Source: Neodiprion pinetum
Lineage: Eukaryota; Arthropoda; Insecta; Hymenoptera; Diprionidae
Reading direction: 5' to 3'
DNA length: 64,000 nt
Assembly (NCBI RefSeq): GCF_021155775.2
Contig: NC_060235.2
Location: 39,038,607-39,102,606, forward strand
The notes beneath the pieces were generated by a model. The model ran no database searches, had not been told where the DNA came from, and saw nothing but the letters and a program-made list of their open reading frames with translations. Below, piece by piece: positions 35,601 to 49,278 of this stretch (position 1 is its first letter; every line of letters begins with the position of its first letter). A program made the position numbers and the translations under genes.

Positions 35601-38600
35601 ATTCAATCCATCCAAACAATTCTCTCTGTCTTCATCCGCAAGCATTGCAAAAATTAAAAAAACCTTTGTTACATTCCATACGGTTGACTGTTCATTGTCA
35701 GTGTGATTATAATTTTCAACGGTTGTCTTACAGAGCGGACGACAATTTGCAAAGAAAATTTACTAAAGAGGATAATTAAAAGCGACTGTAAGTGCCGTTT
35801 TCATTTAGAAAAAAAATAAAATAAAATAAGAACAGAACAGTTTAACTACGTTTTTGAAAATTTTTCGCTTCAGTCGCACTCACAGCCTTTTTCGATTTTC
35901 CTCCTCAATTTCTTCGCACGCGTTTCACTTCGAATAGTCAATTTGTATCTTTGCACGCCTGCCGGCGGATAGTTGCTAGCCCATCGACCGACTGCTGCCG
36001 GATGATTTTTACTTTCGAAATATTTCGCTTCGCCATGCGCACGCGATACAGGCCGTTAATAAACAAAACGGGACCTGTCTCGGGGCCTCACCAAGGACCC
36101 AGATACCGCCTTGCGGTGCCAACGTACCTTACACGCCTCTCGAAACTCGTTTGGTCCACCCGTAAACTTACTCTGTACAGTACGAGGTATCAAAGACCTC
36201 GCTCCGAATCGGTGCGGCTAATATGGAGAGTGTGACACTTATTTTTTTTTTTTACAGCACCGACATCATAATCGGAGGAATTCGTTTTACGACAAGGGCC
36301 AAAAAAGCTGAGCAATAAAATATTCTCGTCGAATCTCCCACTCTTTTCACGATTCACTTTATTCGCCAATCGGTCGAAAACCGATTCATACGATTCCAAG
36401 GATCGGGGATGAGAATTGCCGAAGAAAGGTGAGAAAAGTGAAATTAAAATTGACAATAATTAGCGAATCGCTTGACCCGCTCACTTTTAAATTAATATAT
36501 TTACCCAAAATGCCCGTAATCGAGTAAACGGACACTTTTTGGACGATTTTGAGATGTTTCGAACATTTTTAAGAAATTGATGCTTCGTTTGCTTTGCGTT
36601 TTTCTTACAATGCGGGAATAATTCTACAAAAATAAATAGCTGCAATCAAATTGACAGAAAGTTTAACTCCTGTTTCATATACTTAACAATTATTTAATAC
36701 GTAGTATATTTCGAGAAAATCGTACATAACCTCAAAAATGTTGGTAGCCCTGACGAAACAACTGCTTTTGCTCGCGAATATTAGCGCATGCGCGTTAAAA
36801 CGTTCGGTCGTTAGCGATTCGCTTTATAAATTAAATATGCGTATAAAACTTTTACTCACAATTTTCATTTTATTTTATTTTACAGTCGCGTATTGTTTCT
36901 GTTCTCGATGACACTCGACTAGGTCTAGAATTTACAGATTATTACTCAAATTTGAAATCGAAATTTTTGCGTTTGTCAACTTATTCGTATCAATATATCC
37001 ATAAAATATAAATTTCGATCAACGACTTTACAGGAATTCCAGAGAAGAATTAAAATCAAACTTTATTATTTACGATGCTGTGCAACTGTTTTGTAGTAAT
37101 TAAGGAGAAAAAAAACTATGGAGTTTAGTAATTCCCTGGCTCGTTGGGATTTTATTTTCTTATTAAAACACCAAAACTTGGTACTTGAAAATTTACCATG
37201 ATATCGATTGAAGGAAAACATCGAGCAACGAGACCGGTTGTTCTAAATTTTATTTGTCTACGTGAACATCAAATCTGATTTCCAGCTCAGTCCCTCAACT
37301 GTGTGACTCGAGTTTTCAAGACTCAGGATTCATTGCAGCTTTCATCGCGCAATGACGTTAAAAAAGAAGTTAGAAAAAAAAAAAAAACCGAAAACAAAGC
37401 CTGTGAGATGCTTATACGATTACAGCTAAGTGGCAGCATTTTTTTTTTTTTTAAACCTCCTATTAGGAAGTAATGTACCGAGCGTGATGTAAGCACTAAA
37501 TTTTTGCACGAGTATATCGCTCGCTGACCTTCCTAATCCCGGAAATTGCAGCACAGTGAGTCGACTGATACAGAAATACAAGGCGTGCTTAAATTAATCG
37601 CAAGTCTGAGCATCGTGCGATTTATAACTGACGTGAGAGAGCAAGGAAATCGCGATTGATGAGGCCCCGAAAAAATTGGGTCCGAATAAATAGCCTCAAG
37701 CGATCTAGCGGCGAATATTTTTGCGAATTGTAACCACGTTGTGAGATTACAAACAATTCCGGTATTGTGCAATTAAAGAGGAAAAACAAGAGTTGCCGAT
37801 TATGCAGCAACACTTTTATTTATTTACACCAGCCGCGAAAATATGTCGCAACAGTTTTGACGTAATTGATTTAAAAATTTTTACATTTTTAATTACATAT
37901 TTCACGCTCAGAGCCGGAATCGCGTCAAGGTTTATAATAATAGCGACAACAAATGACGCAACTTCACATGAAATGCGAGAGAAGTGATGAGAATCTGGAA
38001 ACAGGTTGAGTTGTATTCCTTTCGTTGTTTGGTAGTTTTCGTTAATTTTTCACATGCCGTGCCTTGTGCGCAGAGCCTGTTCTACAGTAGACTACAAATT
38101 ATACATACTAAGCTCAGAATTATACAAAGCCGAATGTTGTCTCATGATATGGTAATAAAAATATCTTGAAAAACAGGAACCTTGCTTGTTATTACAATAA
38201 TTGTAACCGCAATTATATTCAGCTGGGAGGTCATCGAGCCGTAGAAATATGCCTTATTTTTCTTATACTTGGCATATTTTTATATCGCATATACACATAT
38301 ACACACGTATTATTTGCGTGCCTGATATTCCCGAGGTCGCATACATTAAAATTTGCAGCATTTTACGAATCAGTTGTCGTTGTTCCAACGAACTCAATTC
38401 CGTCACGTTTTTATTTTACCTTCCGTCTTTGTGCGATAAAAAAAAAATAAAATAAAAAAAATAAAAAACAAACAAAATAAATATTTCGCAACAATCGCGT
38501 CGGTGCGGCGCGGATTCGATAATATGATAAGTCGGAAAATCGGCTCGAACCTGCAATACGACGTAAATTCGCGATAAACGAGAAAGGTTAAGAAACACGG

Positions 38601-38716
38601 GAATGAAATTGTAAAATCGGGATGGCTAACGAGGGCGGAACAATATTTAGACGAATCGGTGCCGATGCCGATAAAAGCGGAGAGAAAGAGAGAAATATTT
38701 ATATATACATACATTT

Positions 38717-38753
<37 letters not shown>
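38717..38753 (+). repeat. (TA)n microsatellite
   Basis: About 18 uninterrupted AT units following ATACATTTATAC. Confidence 0.95.
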
Positions 38754-38758
<5 letters not shown>

Positions 38759-40374
38759 ATATAAAAAAATGTCTATATATAATATTCGAGCTCACCGGTC
38801 TACTTATTTCAATTGCAATCCTTCGAGTAGAATATCATTACGTGCATTATACAGTATGCAAGAAAATTACTGAAAGCATTCCCGCGCGGATTTTTTTCAA
38901 TCTCGAACGTGTTGTTGTTTTTTTCTCTTTCTCTTTTGATTTTTTTTTTCCATCTGCTTTTCCCCTCTCGAGGCGCGTCGATATCGCCAAACGCGACGAT
39001 CGCAATTTTCACGCTTTGAACGGCGTCGCGAATTACGTCGTGCGCCTGTTGTGATTAAACTGACGTTTTATTTTTCACCTCGTTTTCTACCTTCTTCTGC
39101 AGTATTTTCGCAACGTTCGCCCCGGGCATGCAAGAACGATGGAAAATCTTTCGGGACGTGGCGTTTTTTCCGCACATCCTGTAGATTTTCAAAGATTTGA
39201 TTATAAATTTGCAAAAACATTAAAAATAGAAATAAGAAAATAAAAAAAAACATCGTCGTCGATCATTGCGTTGTTTCCTTTTTTTTTTTTTCGCTCCTTC
39301 TTTTCTCGATTAAATCCAGCGTCGCGCGGTTCGGTTGCAAAGTTTTAAACTCGTTACAAGTACAGGATTAAAAACGTTCGTGCAACAGTAAATTTTCGAG
39401 GACACGATAAACTGCGAAACGGTAATTATATAATTGATAACAGTCCGAGACGAAGGCTTGCGATTGCGAACAGCTGACGAATTATCAACTTTTGCAATAA
39501 ACATACCTTCCTTGCTATCATAAATTTTGAGAACTTGATGGTTACGAAGTAAAAAAAAAAAAAAAAAAGATAAGAAAAAGATCAAGAGTTCTTTGACGAA
39601 AATCCCATCCTTTTTTTCTTCTAACCTACCGGAAATTACATTGTTAATATCATAGTGGGAATGAACGCAAACTGTTATGATAAAAAATTGCGACAGAAAA
39701 TGGGAATTTCAGATACAATTGACTTTTTCCCTAAACTTGAGCGACGACAAAATGAAAAAAAGGGTATAATTCGAGTAATGATCTGCCTGATGAAGGGAAA
39801 AAAATTATTTCCACTCCAACGCGCTGGATAATTTAAGCAACTTCAAGGCCCGTGCGGGGCGGTTCGAGCCGATTTCGCATTTCGCGTATTCAACACGCTG
39901 CACGCGTGTCAATGATTCTGGAACTTAACGCAAACGCACGGGCATTTGAAAACGGCGAACGATAATTATTTCCACGTATTATACGTCCACGTATGTATAC
40001 AACTATGCACAGCAATAATCTGCAACAATTACACGGCAATATTCCGCGAATGAAATCGCGCTGAGCCCGAGACGATGCGATTACAAAACGCTCTCGAATA
40101 AAATCTCCGAAAACTTGTGTAATTTGAATGAATTACGATAAGCGATAATAATTGTTTCTTTATTTTTTTGAATTAATTTATTTTTCGCGCAGAAATTGAA
40201 AAGTTTAGTTAAAAAGAAAAATAAAACAGCCGGTTTCTTTTTCTAATCGTTGCGATAAATTGGTCTTCTGAATAAAACGAGCCGTGGAGTGAATCCGATC
40301 GGATGTAAATCGGATTTTTTGCAATTTTTAAGGCACTTCGAACAAAGCATCGAGCTGCATAAAATATACGAAAT

Positions 40375-40700
40375 AATCAATCGCTTCGTATTTTTTTTGA
40401 AACGGTCGATCTGAAAACAAAATTTTGTAAATTTCAGTACGTAGTCTTAATAGCGGAAATTTTTTTTGATAATATATTATTTCATTCAAAACGTTTTTCA
40501 ATTTCAGATAAAAATACCGATTCATCTTTCAATAATTACGTGAAATAGGTAGTCAGTAAGTAAGACAAGGATAATAATTGATACTTTGATCGCACAAATT
40601 GATATCGTTTTGCGTGGTTAATCGAGGTGAAAAACAAAAACCGATTTCGAGAAATAACAATGGTCGATCAATCGAGTATCAAAAATGATCGATTATGCAC
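40375..40700 (-). repeat. Dispersed repeat family 'ATCGATTA', copy 3 (inverted)
   Basis: Read on the minus strand it is colinear with copies 1 and 2: GATCAAAGTATCAATTATTATC, then CTTACTTACTGACTACCTATT, TTTTTATCTGAAATTGAAAAA and TTTCCGCTATTA. Its flank holds further ATCGATCA-type words. Boundaries are approximate. Confidence 0.7.
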
Positions 40701-43390
40701 GATTAATTAAAATAATCGATCATCTTTGATCGTTCTTGCTATTCACAATAATCGCAAGGATCGTTAAGGACGAGATTCTCGCATCGAGCCGTGACTTACA
40801 ATTTTTGCGAAACTCGTCGCATTTCTTAATTGCAATCCGTGAGGAACGGCGATCGAACGCATGTTCCCCCACCGATCGAGTCTTTATCCAGTAAATTTTT
40901 AAGAGAAATATAACACTCTACACTTGTTGGGTAATAATTGAGTGACCGACGAAGCGGCGAGTTGATTTCGCTGACTTGAAAGGCAAATTCAAAACTCTTA
41001 CTTCGCCGACGTATCGGTTTTGTGTGTTTGCTGTGCACATGCAGAAGCGTTGTAGCAGGCTTGATGAGTTTTTGCACCGCGTTCCAGTTCACCGCAACAC
41101 GGCTCAGAATTATGTCAGTTACTTACAAATTTTCAACCGGCTCGTTGCTGCCTCGGTTGTTCTACTTATCCTTAAAACTGCTTGCTCGGCAGTAGCGATC
41201 GAAAAAATTAGCGACGTTCTTTTGAACGCCGGGTCAATATCCGAGCGAATCGCGCGGTTCGAGATTTTTTTTACTTGAAATTTTTCGATATTTATCAGGC
41301 ATTCCACTCAGGCAAGTCCGTCGATGTATCCTCGCTGTGGGTGATTTTTTATTTTTTTTTTTTTATCATCAAATATAAAAAACATCTTTTATCGAGTTTT
41401 AGATTTTTTGGATAATGGGTTCGATTTTTACCGCCATCAAAAACACGAAAACCCAATTTTCGAATAAACAGCCTCAATCAGTTGGCTTTAAATTCTTCAC
41501 AACGGTTCTTCAAATTTTTTTCAATTTCAAAAATTGATAAGAAACGAACGAAACGTGAATTTGTATTTTCTAAATTCATATTCAATTCGATTTTTCTTAC
41601 CACTTTTCAATTACTCGTTTCGCTTGTAGCTTCTAAACCAAAAGCTTGCCCGTTTTCATTTTGACCTCAAAATTTTCGTCTTTTGACAAAAAAATTATCG
41701 AGAAAAATTTGCAGCCAATCGATCGGGGCTGTTCATTCGAAAATTGTGTTTTCGCGTTCTTTGGAGCAGTAAAAATTAAACCCCTGGTCAAAAGTATGTG
41801 AAACTCGGTGAAGGAAGTTTTTTTTTTTTTTTTTTTTCTTTTATACACTAAACCACACTTAAAAAAGAAAGAAAGAAAAAAAATTTATATATATAAAAAA
41901 AAAGAAAAGGGAATGCCTCGTACGTGTATTACAGGCGGATTGAAAAACCGCGAAATTGAAAAAGAAAACATATCTTTTTTACATTCATATACGTACAGTG
42001 TAATATGAGCACGTGGACCGGAGACCTTGTGCTGATTAAATATTGTATACCCGCGGGTTTTCGAGTTGTGTAATATTTGCTTTTAAGACAGGTGTGACGT
42101 TTGCTCTTTCATTATACCTATATAATATCCTACGCTCTGTGTAGCCGCCTGATACGTATTATAATTTTACTATCTATTTATAAAGCTGATATATTCGATC
42201 GATTTCACGATCTTTCGATAATTATTCGGTGCTTGATCCGATTTATCCGTAAGAAAAAAAAAAAAAAAGAAAATCACGGCGAACACGCTAAGCGAATTTT
42301 CTCAGGCATTAGTCGTGCACGTCGGCGTTCAAATTGAAAGAAAAAATTGTCGCCGAACTGCAAAATCGCGGGTTTTAAAATAGAAGGAATATAATCATAT
42401 TTTCAAAGACGCGAAAAACTAATTTGTAGAACGTCAGAGTTTAGAAAATTGAAAATACAGGAAATTCGTAACGAATCTAACCTTTATATTTTTTCACTTC
42501 TTTATATACCCAGATCCTAATATTTTTAAATTTTATAAATGAAATTTACGCTCCCATAAAAATTCTTTGAAATATTTTCACTCCCACCTGCGCGTAATAA
42601 TTTCCTCTGCGAAAAAATCTGTACAAAAATCGTTAAAAAATCGGTTATACTGTTTAAAAATTCCACACATGGATGATTAATTTTTCGCTAATAATCTCTC
42701 ACGGTTTGCGCGATAATAACCTTGCCCCCCAGACTCGTTCGAAAAGTGAACCGCGCACGTCGATTTTCAAGGATCATCGATCGTTAAACTAACTGCACAC
42801 GGTGTGGGACGTCGTCCGGCGCCGATCTCCGATCGATTTGAATCCGATTTTTTTTTTTCCCACTTGTCTTGCGACCGTATTTTATACCCATATTGCACGA
42901 CATGCGTGCAGCGGCCAATGTTTCCCAACAAATTCGACACGCGCACGCAAAAACAATCGATTCGTCAACGCGCGTATTTCACGTACCGTTAAGCCCGCAC
43001 AATTGTTATAACAATTCAACTTTCGCCAAATTTTACAATATCTCCAATTAATTAACCATTATTCGGCTGATTTCTGTCTAACTGTACAATTCTTATAAAG
43101 TACAATCGTTATTTTAGATTCTGGTCAATTTCTTTCCTCCCGATTTCGCATCGCGATCGGCTCGACCGATTTTCCTCATTTTCTAAAATACACGATCCCG
43201 ATTCGTTTCTTCGTCGCATTTTCTGTAACTTCACGAAGTAATAACTACGTATATAATATTATGATTATATGTTTTATATATATATATATATATACATATG
43301 TGTGTCTGTATTCGCGCTTTCTATCCCAGCTTCCGAGCCTCTGCAACATAGCACGGGGGCCTACTTCATATTTTATAACCATATTATATA

Positions 43391-44529
43391 TATATTAGGG
43401 TGGGTCAAAAAAATCAAGTATTTTTTTTTTTGGATTCGACACACGAAAACTAGTTCCTAGCTACCTCTAGAAAGTACTTACCAAATCTAAGCTCTTAATA
43501 TTAACGGGAAGATTATGCTCATCATAGTTTTCCATTTTCAATTTAGTCTTATATAAAAATGGCCATATCTTATCACCAATAGATTGTTAAATTAGTTGCA
43601 TCGTCAATATTTATAGGAAATTGAACGCTCTACAAAAATGGTCTCTTATACTTTTTTCATTAATCTAACCATTTAAAAGATATTCAAGGTGAAAGGTTGA
43701 AGTATTTTAAGGAAAATAACTTTTTGTTTTGAATTTTGTAACTTACTAAAAAATAATTATTGTCAAATGAGTTTCAGATATTTTCATAGGAAATTGAACG
43801 CTCTACAAAAAAGGTTTCTTGTGGTTAATCGATTACTGTAACCATTTAGAAGATATTCGCAGTAGAATCCCAATGCCTGTTGATTTTAATAGTTTTTAAA
43901 TAATTATTTCCAATTTATCCATTCAATTTATGAATTTTTACAATATTCATGAGAATCTGAGTTTATTTCGAAAGAATGACAGTTTGCAAGTTATGTCTTA
44001 TCTTTTGTTTGAGAATATATTTCTTTCGAATCAATTTTTTAACGATATTTTCTTTTTATAACTTTTATCACAATTGAGGATCGTAATTTGATATTTTTCA
44101 ACGGGTTTATTTAAAATGTCATTCAAATTTCTTTTTTCCAAAAAAGTTATAATTGAATATTTTTTGTTTGGGGAATTTGTCGAAAATTCAAAACAAAAAG
44201 TTATTTTCCTTAAAATACTTCAACCTTTCACCTTGAATATCTTTTAAATGGTTAGATTAATGAAAAAAGTATAAGAGACCATTTTTGTAGAGCGTTCAAT
44301 TTCCTATAAATATTGACGATGCAACTAATTTAACAATCTATTGGTGATAAGATATGGCCATTTTTATATAAGACTAAATTGAAAATGGAAAACTATGATG
44401 AGCATAATCTTCCCGTTAATATTAAGAGCTTAGATTTGGTAAGTACTTTCTAGAGGTAGCTAGGAACTAGTTTTCGTGTGTCGAATCCAAAAAAAAAAAT
44501 ACTTGATTTTTTTGACCCACCCTAATATA
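43391..44529. mobile_element. 1.14-kb palindromic element, family P member 1
   Basis: The arms 43391-43737 and 44183-44529 are about 347 bases each and match as reverse complements with essentially no difference. They start TATATTAGGGTGGGTCAAAA inside TA-rich DNA. The 445-base centre is not palindromic but contains a diverged second copy of an arm segment (GGAAATTGAACGCTCTACAA at 43790 versus 43617). No coding frame. Related segments start at 44559 and 55786. Confidence 0.85.
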
Positions 44530-44558
44530 TATATATCATATATATATTTATATAAATA

Positions 44559-45130
44559 TTAGGGTGCTTTTTTTTTGGACTATTTTTTTTTTTTTCGGTC
44601 CCACCGTAAAATTTTGTTGGAAATACAACAAAAAAAATTCCCTGAAAGATTGAGCCCTTAATATTAATATCAAGTGCTCGCCCAAGGCATGTAAAGATTT
44701 CCCGCTTAAAACACACGTAAACTTTAATTTTTTTCTTTAAAACATCTACAGTTCAGAGGCATTCTATGGTGTAGTCTAGGACGTCAGTAGGTTTTCTTCG
44801 GAATGAAATGATCTACAAAAGTGCTCATTGCGGTGAAGTCGTAACTCACACCGGCGAAGTCGTACGGGCCACCCAAACCCAATTTTTTCATGAAATTCTT
44901 GTCTTTTTGCCCGTATCTCGTAAATAACAAGAGCTACAAAAAAAAAAAAATATTCAACAAATTTGTAGGAAATTTAATTTCCTACAAAAAAGTTCCAGGA
45001 AACCAAATTGCTAACATCGATATTTATTGAGATATTGGGCTTTTAAGGTGAGGAAGTGTGGAATTTTCATGAATTATTGAGTTAAATTGTCGAATTATTG
45101 ATTGTCGAATATTTTTTTGTTTTGTAGCTC
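44559..45130 (+). repeat. Family P member 2 (diverged, right end unclear)
   Basis: It starts TTAGGGTGCTTTTTTTTTGG only about 30 bases after member 1. It shares in order the poly-T/GGAC block, a GAGCCCTTAATATTAA word at about the same distance from the end, and later TTTCCTACAAAAAAG. No matching inverted end was found. Confidence 0.55.
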
Positions 45131-46611
45131 TTGTCATTACAATTACAATTACTAATAAATGTACGTAGATACGCGGCGAGCGTTCGCCCCCGAACTTGAA
45201 AACGCGATTAGAAAACTGGCGTTTATTACATCACATCGCATACTTGCCGGTTAATATCTTCGTTACGATGGTTATTTTTTAATTTCTTATTTTCCGCCCC
45301 TCTGTCTGTCTTCTCGTCGTACAATCACCGGATATGTGATATAATTCAGGGTCGTTTCAGTCCCCGTAAAGAAATATTACGTAAACGCGTATGTATGGAT
45401 GCGTATCCGTGATTATAAGACGAGTTTAGTGCTTACGGCTGTACACGTTTTAAGAATTTATATATATATATATACATATATACGCAAGTGGGTAATTTTA
45501 GTGAATGAATTTCATCTTACCGTATCGCGTCTACTCGTTAAGGCCGAAACTTTATCACCACACTCAACACTGTGTCTTTCTTCTTTTTTGTATTTTTATT
45601 CTGATTTTTTTTTTCTTTTTTTTTTATCTTTCTTACTCTTCGTTTTTACTGGAACCAGGTAATTATTTATTTGATTATTTATTTCTCCGTGTATGAAACG
45701 TACACAAAGTATTCTTGCCCCTTCGATCTACGCGATCAGTCGACGGATATATTTGACTTGGGTGAGGAATAGGAGCTTTGTTAAATCCTGCATCAACGAA
45801 CGAATCGATTTATATGTTTCACTTTGCTGCGAGGTTCTATCGGAGGAATAGGAACCGTCTATCTGTTCCTCGTTATTCACTTTGAAACCGCACCTCTCGA
45901 CTTTTCCCGTATTGTCTGAAAAACGTCAGCAGCGAAAGCTTGCAGCTTGTAGGATACACGAATTTCACCAGTTAATTATCGCGCCCTCCGCAGCAGACGA
46001 CCGGAAAATCAATCGGCGACAGACGCCAATTTGTAGAAACAATATCTCTCGTCGTCGATAACCGAAGAAGAATAATAAGAAGGGAATAAAAATATGAAGG
46101 AAAATAATAACCGGTATATCGTAAATCGAATCAATTGTAAAACCGGCGATGTTTGCGACTGCAGCGGCGACGTCGTATCCGTACAATGTGTAACTCGTAT
46201 GACACAATTTTACAGACACGCGGGTCCGGTGAGCTGATGCTGGTGGAATGGTCGGGGGGCCTCAGGCCCAACGGCTTAAGTATTGGCTATCCAAGAAGGG
46301 GTACGTTGGGTCAGACCGATCGGTTGCAGGTGGGGGTTGAATTTGCGGGGGCTATACCTCGGCGGAAATCAAGGTCTTCCAGAGAGTAGCCGACGAGAAA
46401 TGTGCGCGCAAAGGAAACGGCGCGTGCGCAATTTTAATGAAGAAACCGAACGCGATTCACGCGCTCGACTCTTTTCTGAAAATCGTACACGGCACGCCTG
46501 TGATCTGCCTGGAAATTTCATTGCGGTTGAGTGTATTATTTTTTTTTTTTTGGATTTGTGCGTCGACGTGTTTTTCATGCCGACAAGCGAATGAGCTTTA
46601 TTTGCTCTGCG
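45131..46611. other. Gene-poor stretch, no supported gene
   Basis: A (TA)n tract lies at about 45460-45482 and a T-rich tract at 45580-45640. The segment 46210-46400 is GC-richer with several short frames on both strands; none is recognisable. Confidence 0.5.
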
Positions 46612-47202
46612 GGTGCGGGGTTGAAGTTACGAATTTGAAAACTTCCGAAAGAGGCCTTGTTATTTATCGTTTCGCGGGGAAACTTGACGGAAAGAAATCA
46701 AACTTTGAAGTAACGACAAAGTTTCGAACCGTTGGAAAGTTCACGGTTCAAGGTGCCGAAAAGTAAAGTTACGAAATATGAAGTTTCGATGGGGTGAAAT
46801 TTCGAAAATTAAAACTTGTATCGCACAGCGTGGTTTAATCGATGAGTGGATGTGGAAAATCGGAAAACCTGAATGACGGAACGATCGGGATTCCGAACGC
46901 GGAAGTATAGAACACTTCAAAACAAAGAAAGATCGAAGCGGTGGAATTTCAACTCACCGGAAATTCACAGAACCGAAAATCTTCGATGTTTCAGATTTTT
47001 TAATTTTCTCATTTTCGCACTTTCGGAACTTTGACTCGTCGGCGTTTTGTCCTTTCGGAAATTTGAGCTCCGGGTTTCAGATCGTTCGAAACTTTGATCT
47101 TTCGTCAAAGTTTGATTTCTTTTCTTCAAGTTTCGCCATCAAATAATTCGGAATTCGGCGCTTTGGGAACTTTTCAAATTCGGAATTTCAACTCCGTCCC
47201 GA
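46612..47202. mobile_element. Foldback element family F, copy 2
   Basis: The left arm GGTGCGGGGTTGAAGTTACG and the right arm ending AATTTCAACTCCGTCCC correspond to copy 1. Both arms contain the AATCAAACTTTGA / TCAAAGTTTGATT pair and the ACTTCCGAAAG / GGAACTTTTCAAATTC words. It is diverged from copy 1 (about 70% by eye). Confidence 0.7.
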
Positions 47203-48880
47203 ATTGCGGGCGAATAAAATACAAAAACATGACGATTATTGTATCGGGCTTCGTGTTTTCAATTTTATACACAGCTTTTGCCTTCTTATAAACTCTTTTT
47301 ACTTCTTCTTCTTATTCATCTTTTTTTCTATCCTACGTTTTTCATCTAACTCCGTTTTTTCCTAACGCTATAACTAGCTACACCTTCCCCCCCCCCCCCC
47401 CCCCCCCCCCATTAGTTGTTGTTTTATTCCTCTCTGACGTATGAATATGTCTTCAAACATGTTATACCTGTACACCGTGCACAAGCGAGTGTAATAAAAA
47501 TCTTACGCATCTTTATAAAGAATTGCGAAACATTTTGGCCGTCGTCGAGAATCTGTCGTTAGACGGAACGACGTGACGTTGCAAAAGTGATTTAATTTTC
47601 GAGTTCACTTCTTCTTTCAATTCTTCAACGTCCAACTATTCCTTTCAGCGAAATTATATTTCGCACGTTATAAGATTTCCCGATGAAAAGTATCTTCTTT
47701 TCAGCCTTAAAAAAAAACGCATATTACGCACAAACATGATCGGTAAAAAGGACTTTGAATATTGATAGAACATTGAGGTTTCGCGTCATCGAATTGCATA
47801 GGTGAAAAATATTTTCCACACCGATAAAACAAAAACAAAGCCCACGACAAGGAATAATTTGAACCAAACTTTTTACTTTCCCTTTTACATTTTTTTTACG
47901 TCCAGTTTTTTTCCCCTCTAGCCCGACTCTTTTCAATTTGTCAAATTTTTTTTTTCCCCCCTTCGTTCCTCGTCACTTTCCTTCCGCGGGCAAACCTTGT
48001 GTCCCGGAATTTGCGGGCCTTTTTTTCTTTATTTCTTTTTTTTCCTCTTCTCCTTTACTCACCGGACCGCGCGGCTCGAGTTGACGGTCAAATATTCTAC
48101 ACGTCCGAGAAATGATTCGACGAAAGGCTGGCGAGAGTGATATTGTAATAACCGATGGGTGCGTGTAATACGTAATACTTGGCCGCAATAATGTTATAGA
48201 GGCATGGCGTATACGAATGACCTTGAGAAATTGTTCAGTGATCGTTGGCAATTCGTAATATATGTTGTACGACATACGCAACCGTATTTAAAATATGAGG
48301 TTCGAAATAAATTCGCGGTTGCAACGTAATTTTTTAACCCACCGACTTGTTTACGTTTATTCGTTTACTTGCGATTCACTCGGATTCACTTCGCTATCTT
48401 GTTTGCATGGGAAATAGTCGTTTTTCCAAAGAGTTCGATTTCAGGTTACACACGAGCATGTGAATTTACACCCATTGGCATACAATATTTATATTATATA
48501 TCGCAACTGCATCTTAACCTACTGCTGAGGTACCTTCACGCCTATAAATTACGGCTGTGTAATATAAATATGTACGTAGATATATACGCATACGTGTAAA
48601 ACATATGGGATTTATGCGGAGAGAAGATGAATAAATAATTACAAATATATGCCGTTGCTGGTGAAGGCCTCGATATTTTCAATAACGATTATGATTTAAT
48701 AATCAGATCGATAAACTTGTACAGATGAGTGATGCAAAAATTGTACGACAACCTAGTATTTTCTAGGTGTAGATAATCGGACGAATGCGGTGAAATGCAA
48801 TGAAACGAAATTTTTTTAAGCAGCCTAATTATTTTAGGCGTCGATATATCGGTCAGTAAAAATGAAAAACGTAGGTACAG
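47203..48880. other. Gene-poor stretch with C24 homopolymer
   Basis: A run of 24 C lies at 47387-47410. T-rich tracts follow at 47880-48050. No gene recognised. Confidence 0.55.
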
Positions 48881-49278
48881 ACCGGGACAATATGTTGAAA
48901 TTTGAAAATCAACCGCGCATGCGCGAGTTTTATCGGCTGTTCCTGCAGGCTGGCCAATCCGAGTTTTCAGCTGTCGAACTCTTTCTCCCGGCGATGCGAT
49001 TGATACGAATTTTCGAGGTTAGAATCTCAAATAATCGAGGCAGCGACTCGGAAAGGTTTCGGAAGCGTTTGTTGTCGGGTCGGAAAGTTGATTCTTCGAA
49101 GAACGCTCGGAATTCAATGCTTACGCTCTTTGAAAATTCAAACGTAGACATTTTGCGTGGGTTGGCCCGCCTGCGTCGCGGACAAAATTATCGTTGCGGG
49201 AAGATTTGGCCGACCAATGAGATTTAATAATTTGGCGCATGCGCGGTTCATTTTCATGCTTCATGAGATTGTCCCGGT
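48881..49278. mobile_element. 398-bp TIR element (MITE-like), copy B
   Basis: Same length and orientation as 28134-28531 with about 20 substitutions and no net length change. The TIR palindromes GCGCATGCGC at 48915-48924 and 49235-49244 are intact. The open frame spans 48862-49227 (121 codons) with a different upstream start; the shared part keeps the frame of copy A. Confidence 0.85.

Larger units (their letters stand above)
32093..43390. other. Gene-poor region without a supported gene
   Basis: It contains (CT)n at 32604-32632, (TA)n at 33835-33855 and 38717-38753, poly-A/T runs, and the third copy of the ATCGATTA repeat (about 40375-40700). A GC-richer island at 34300-34640 and a shorter one at 35950-36230 have promoter- or exon-like composition, but I cannot assign an exon. 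All open frames are under about 135 codons and unlike known families. Confidence 0.5.

Noticed and set aside
36459..36836. Possible small element bounded by AGCGAATCGCT in inverted orientation
   Set aside because: The bounding word is itself almost palindromic and the matching does not extend inward; kept only as a note under the GC-rich island finding.
39850..39880. GGTTCGA words suggesting a tRNA T-arm (also 41258, 60130)
   Set aside because: No A-box or cloverleaf could be built around any of them.
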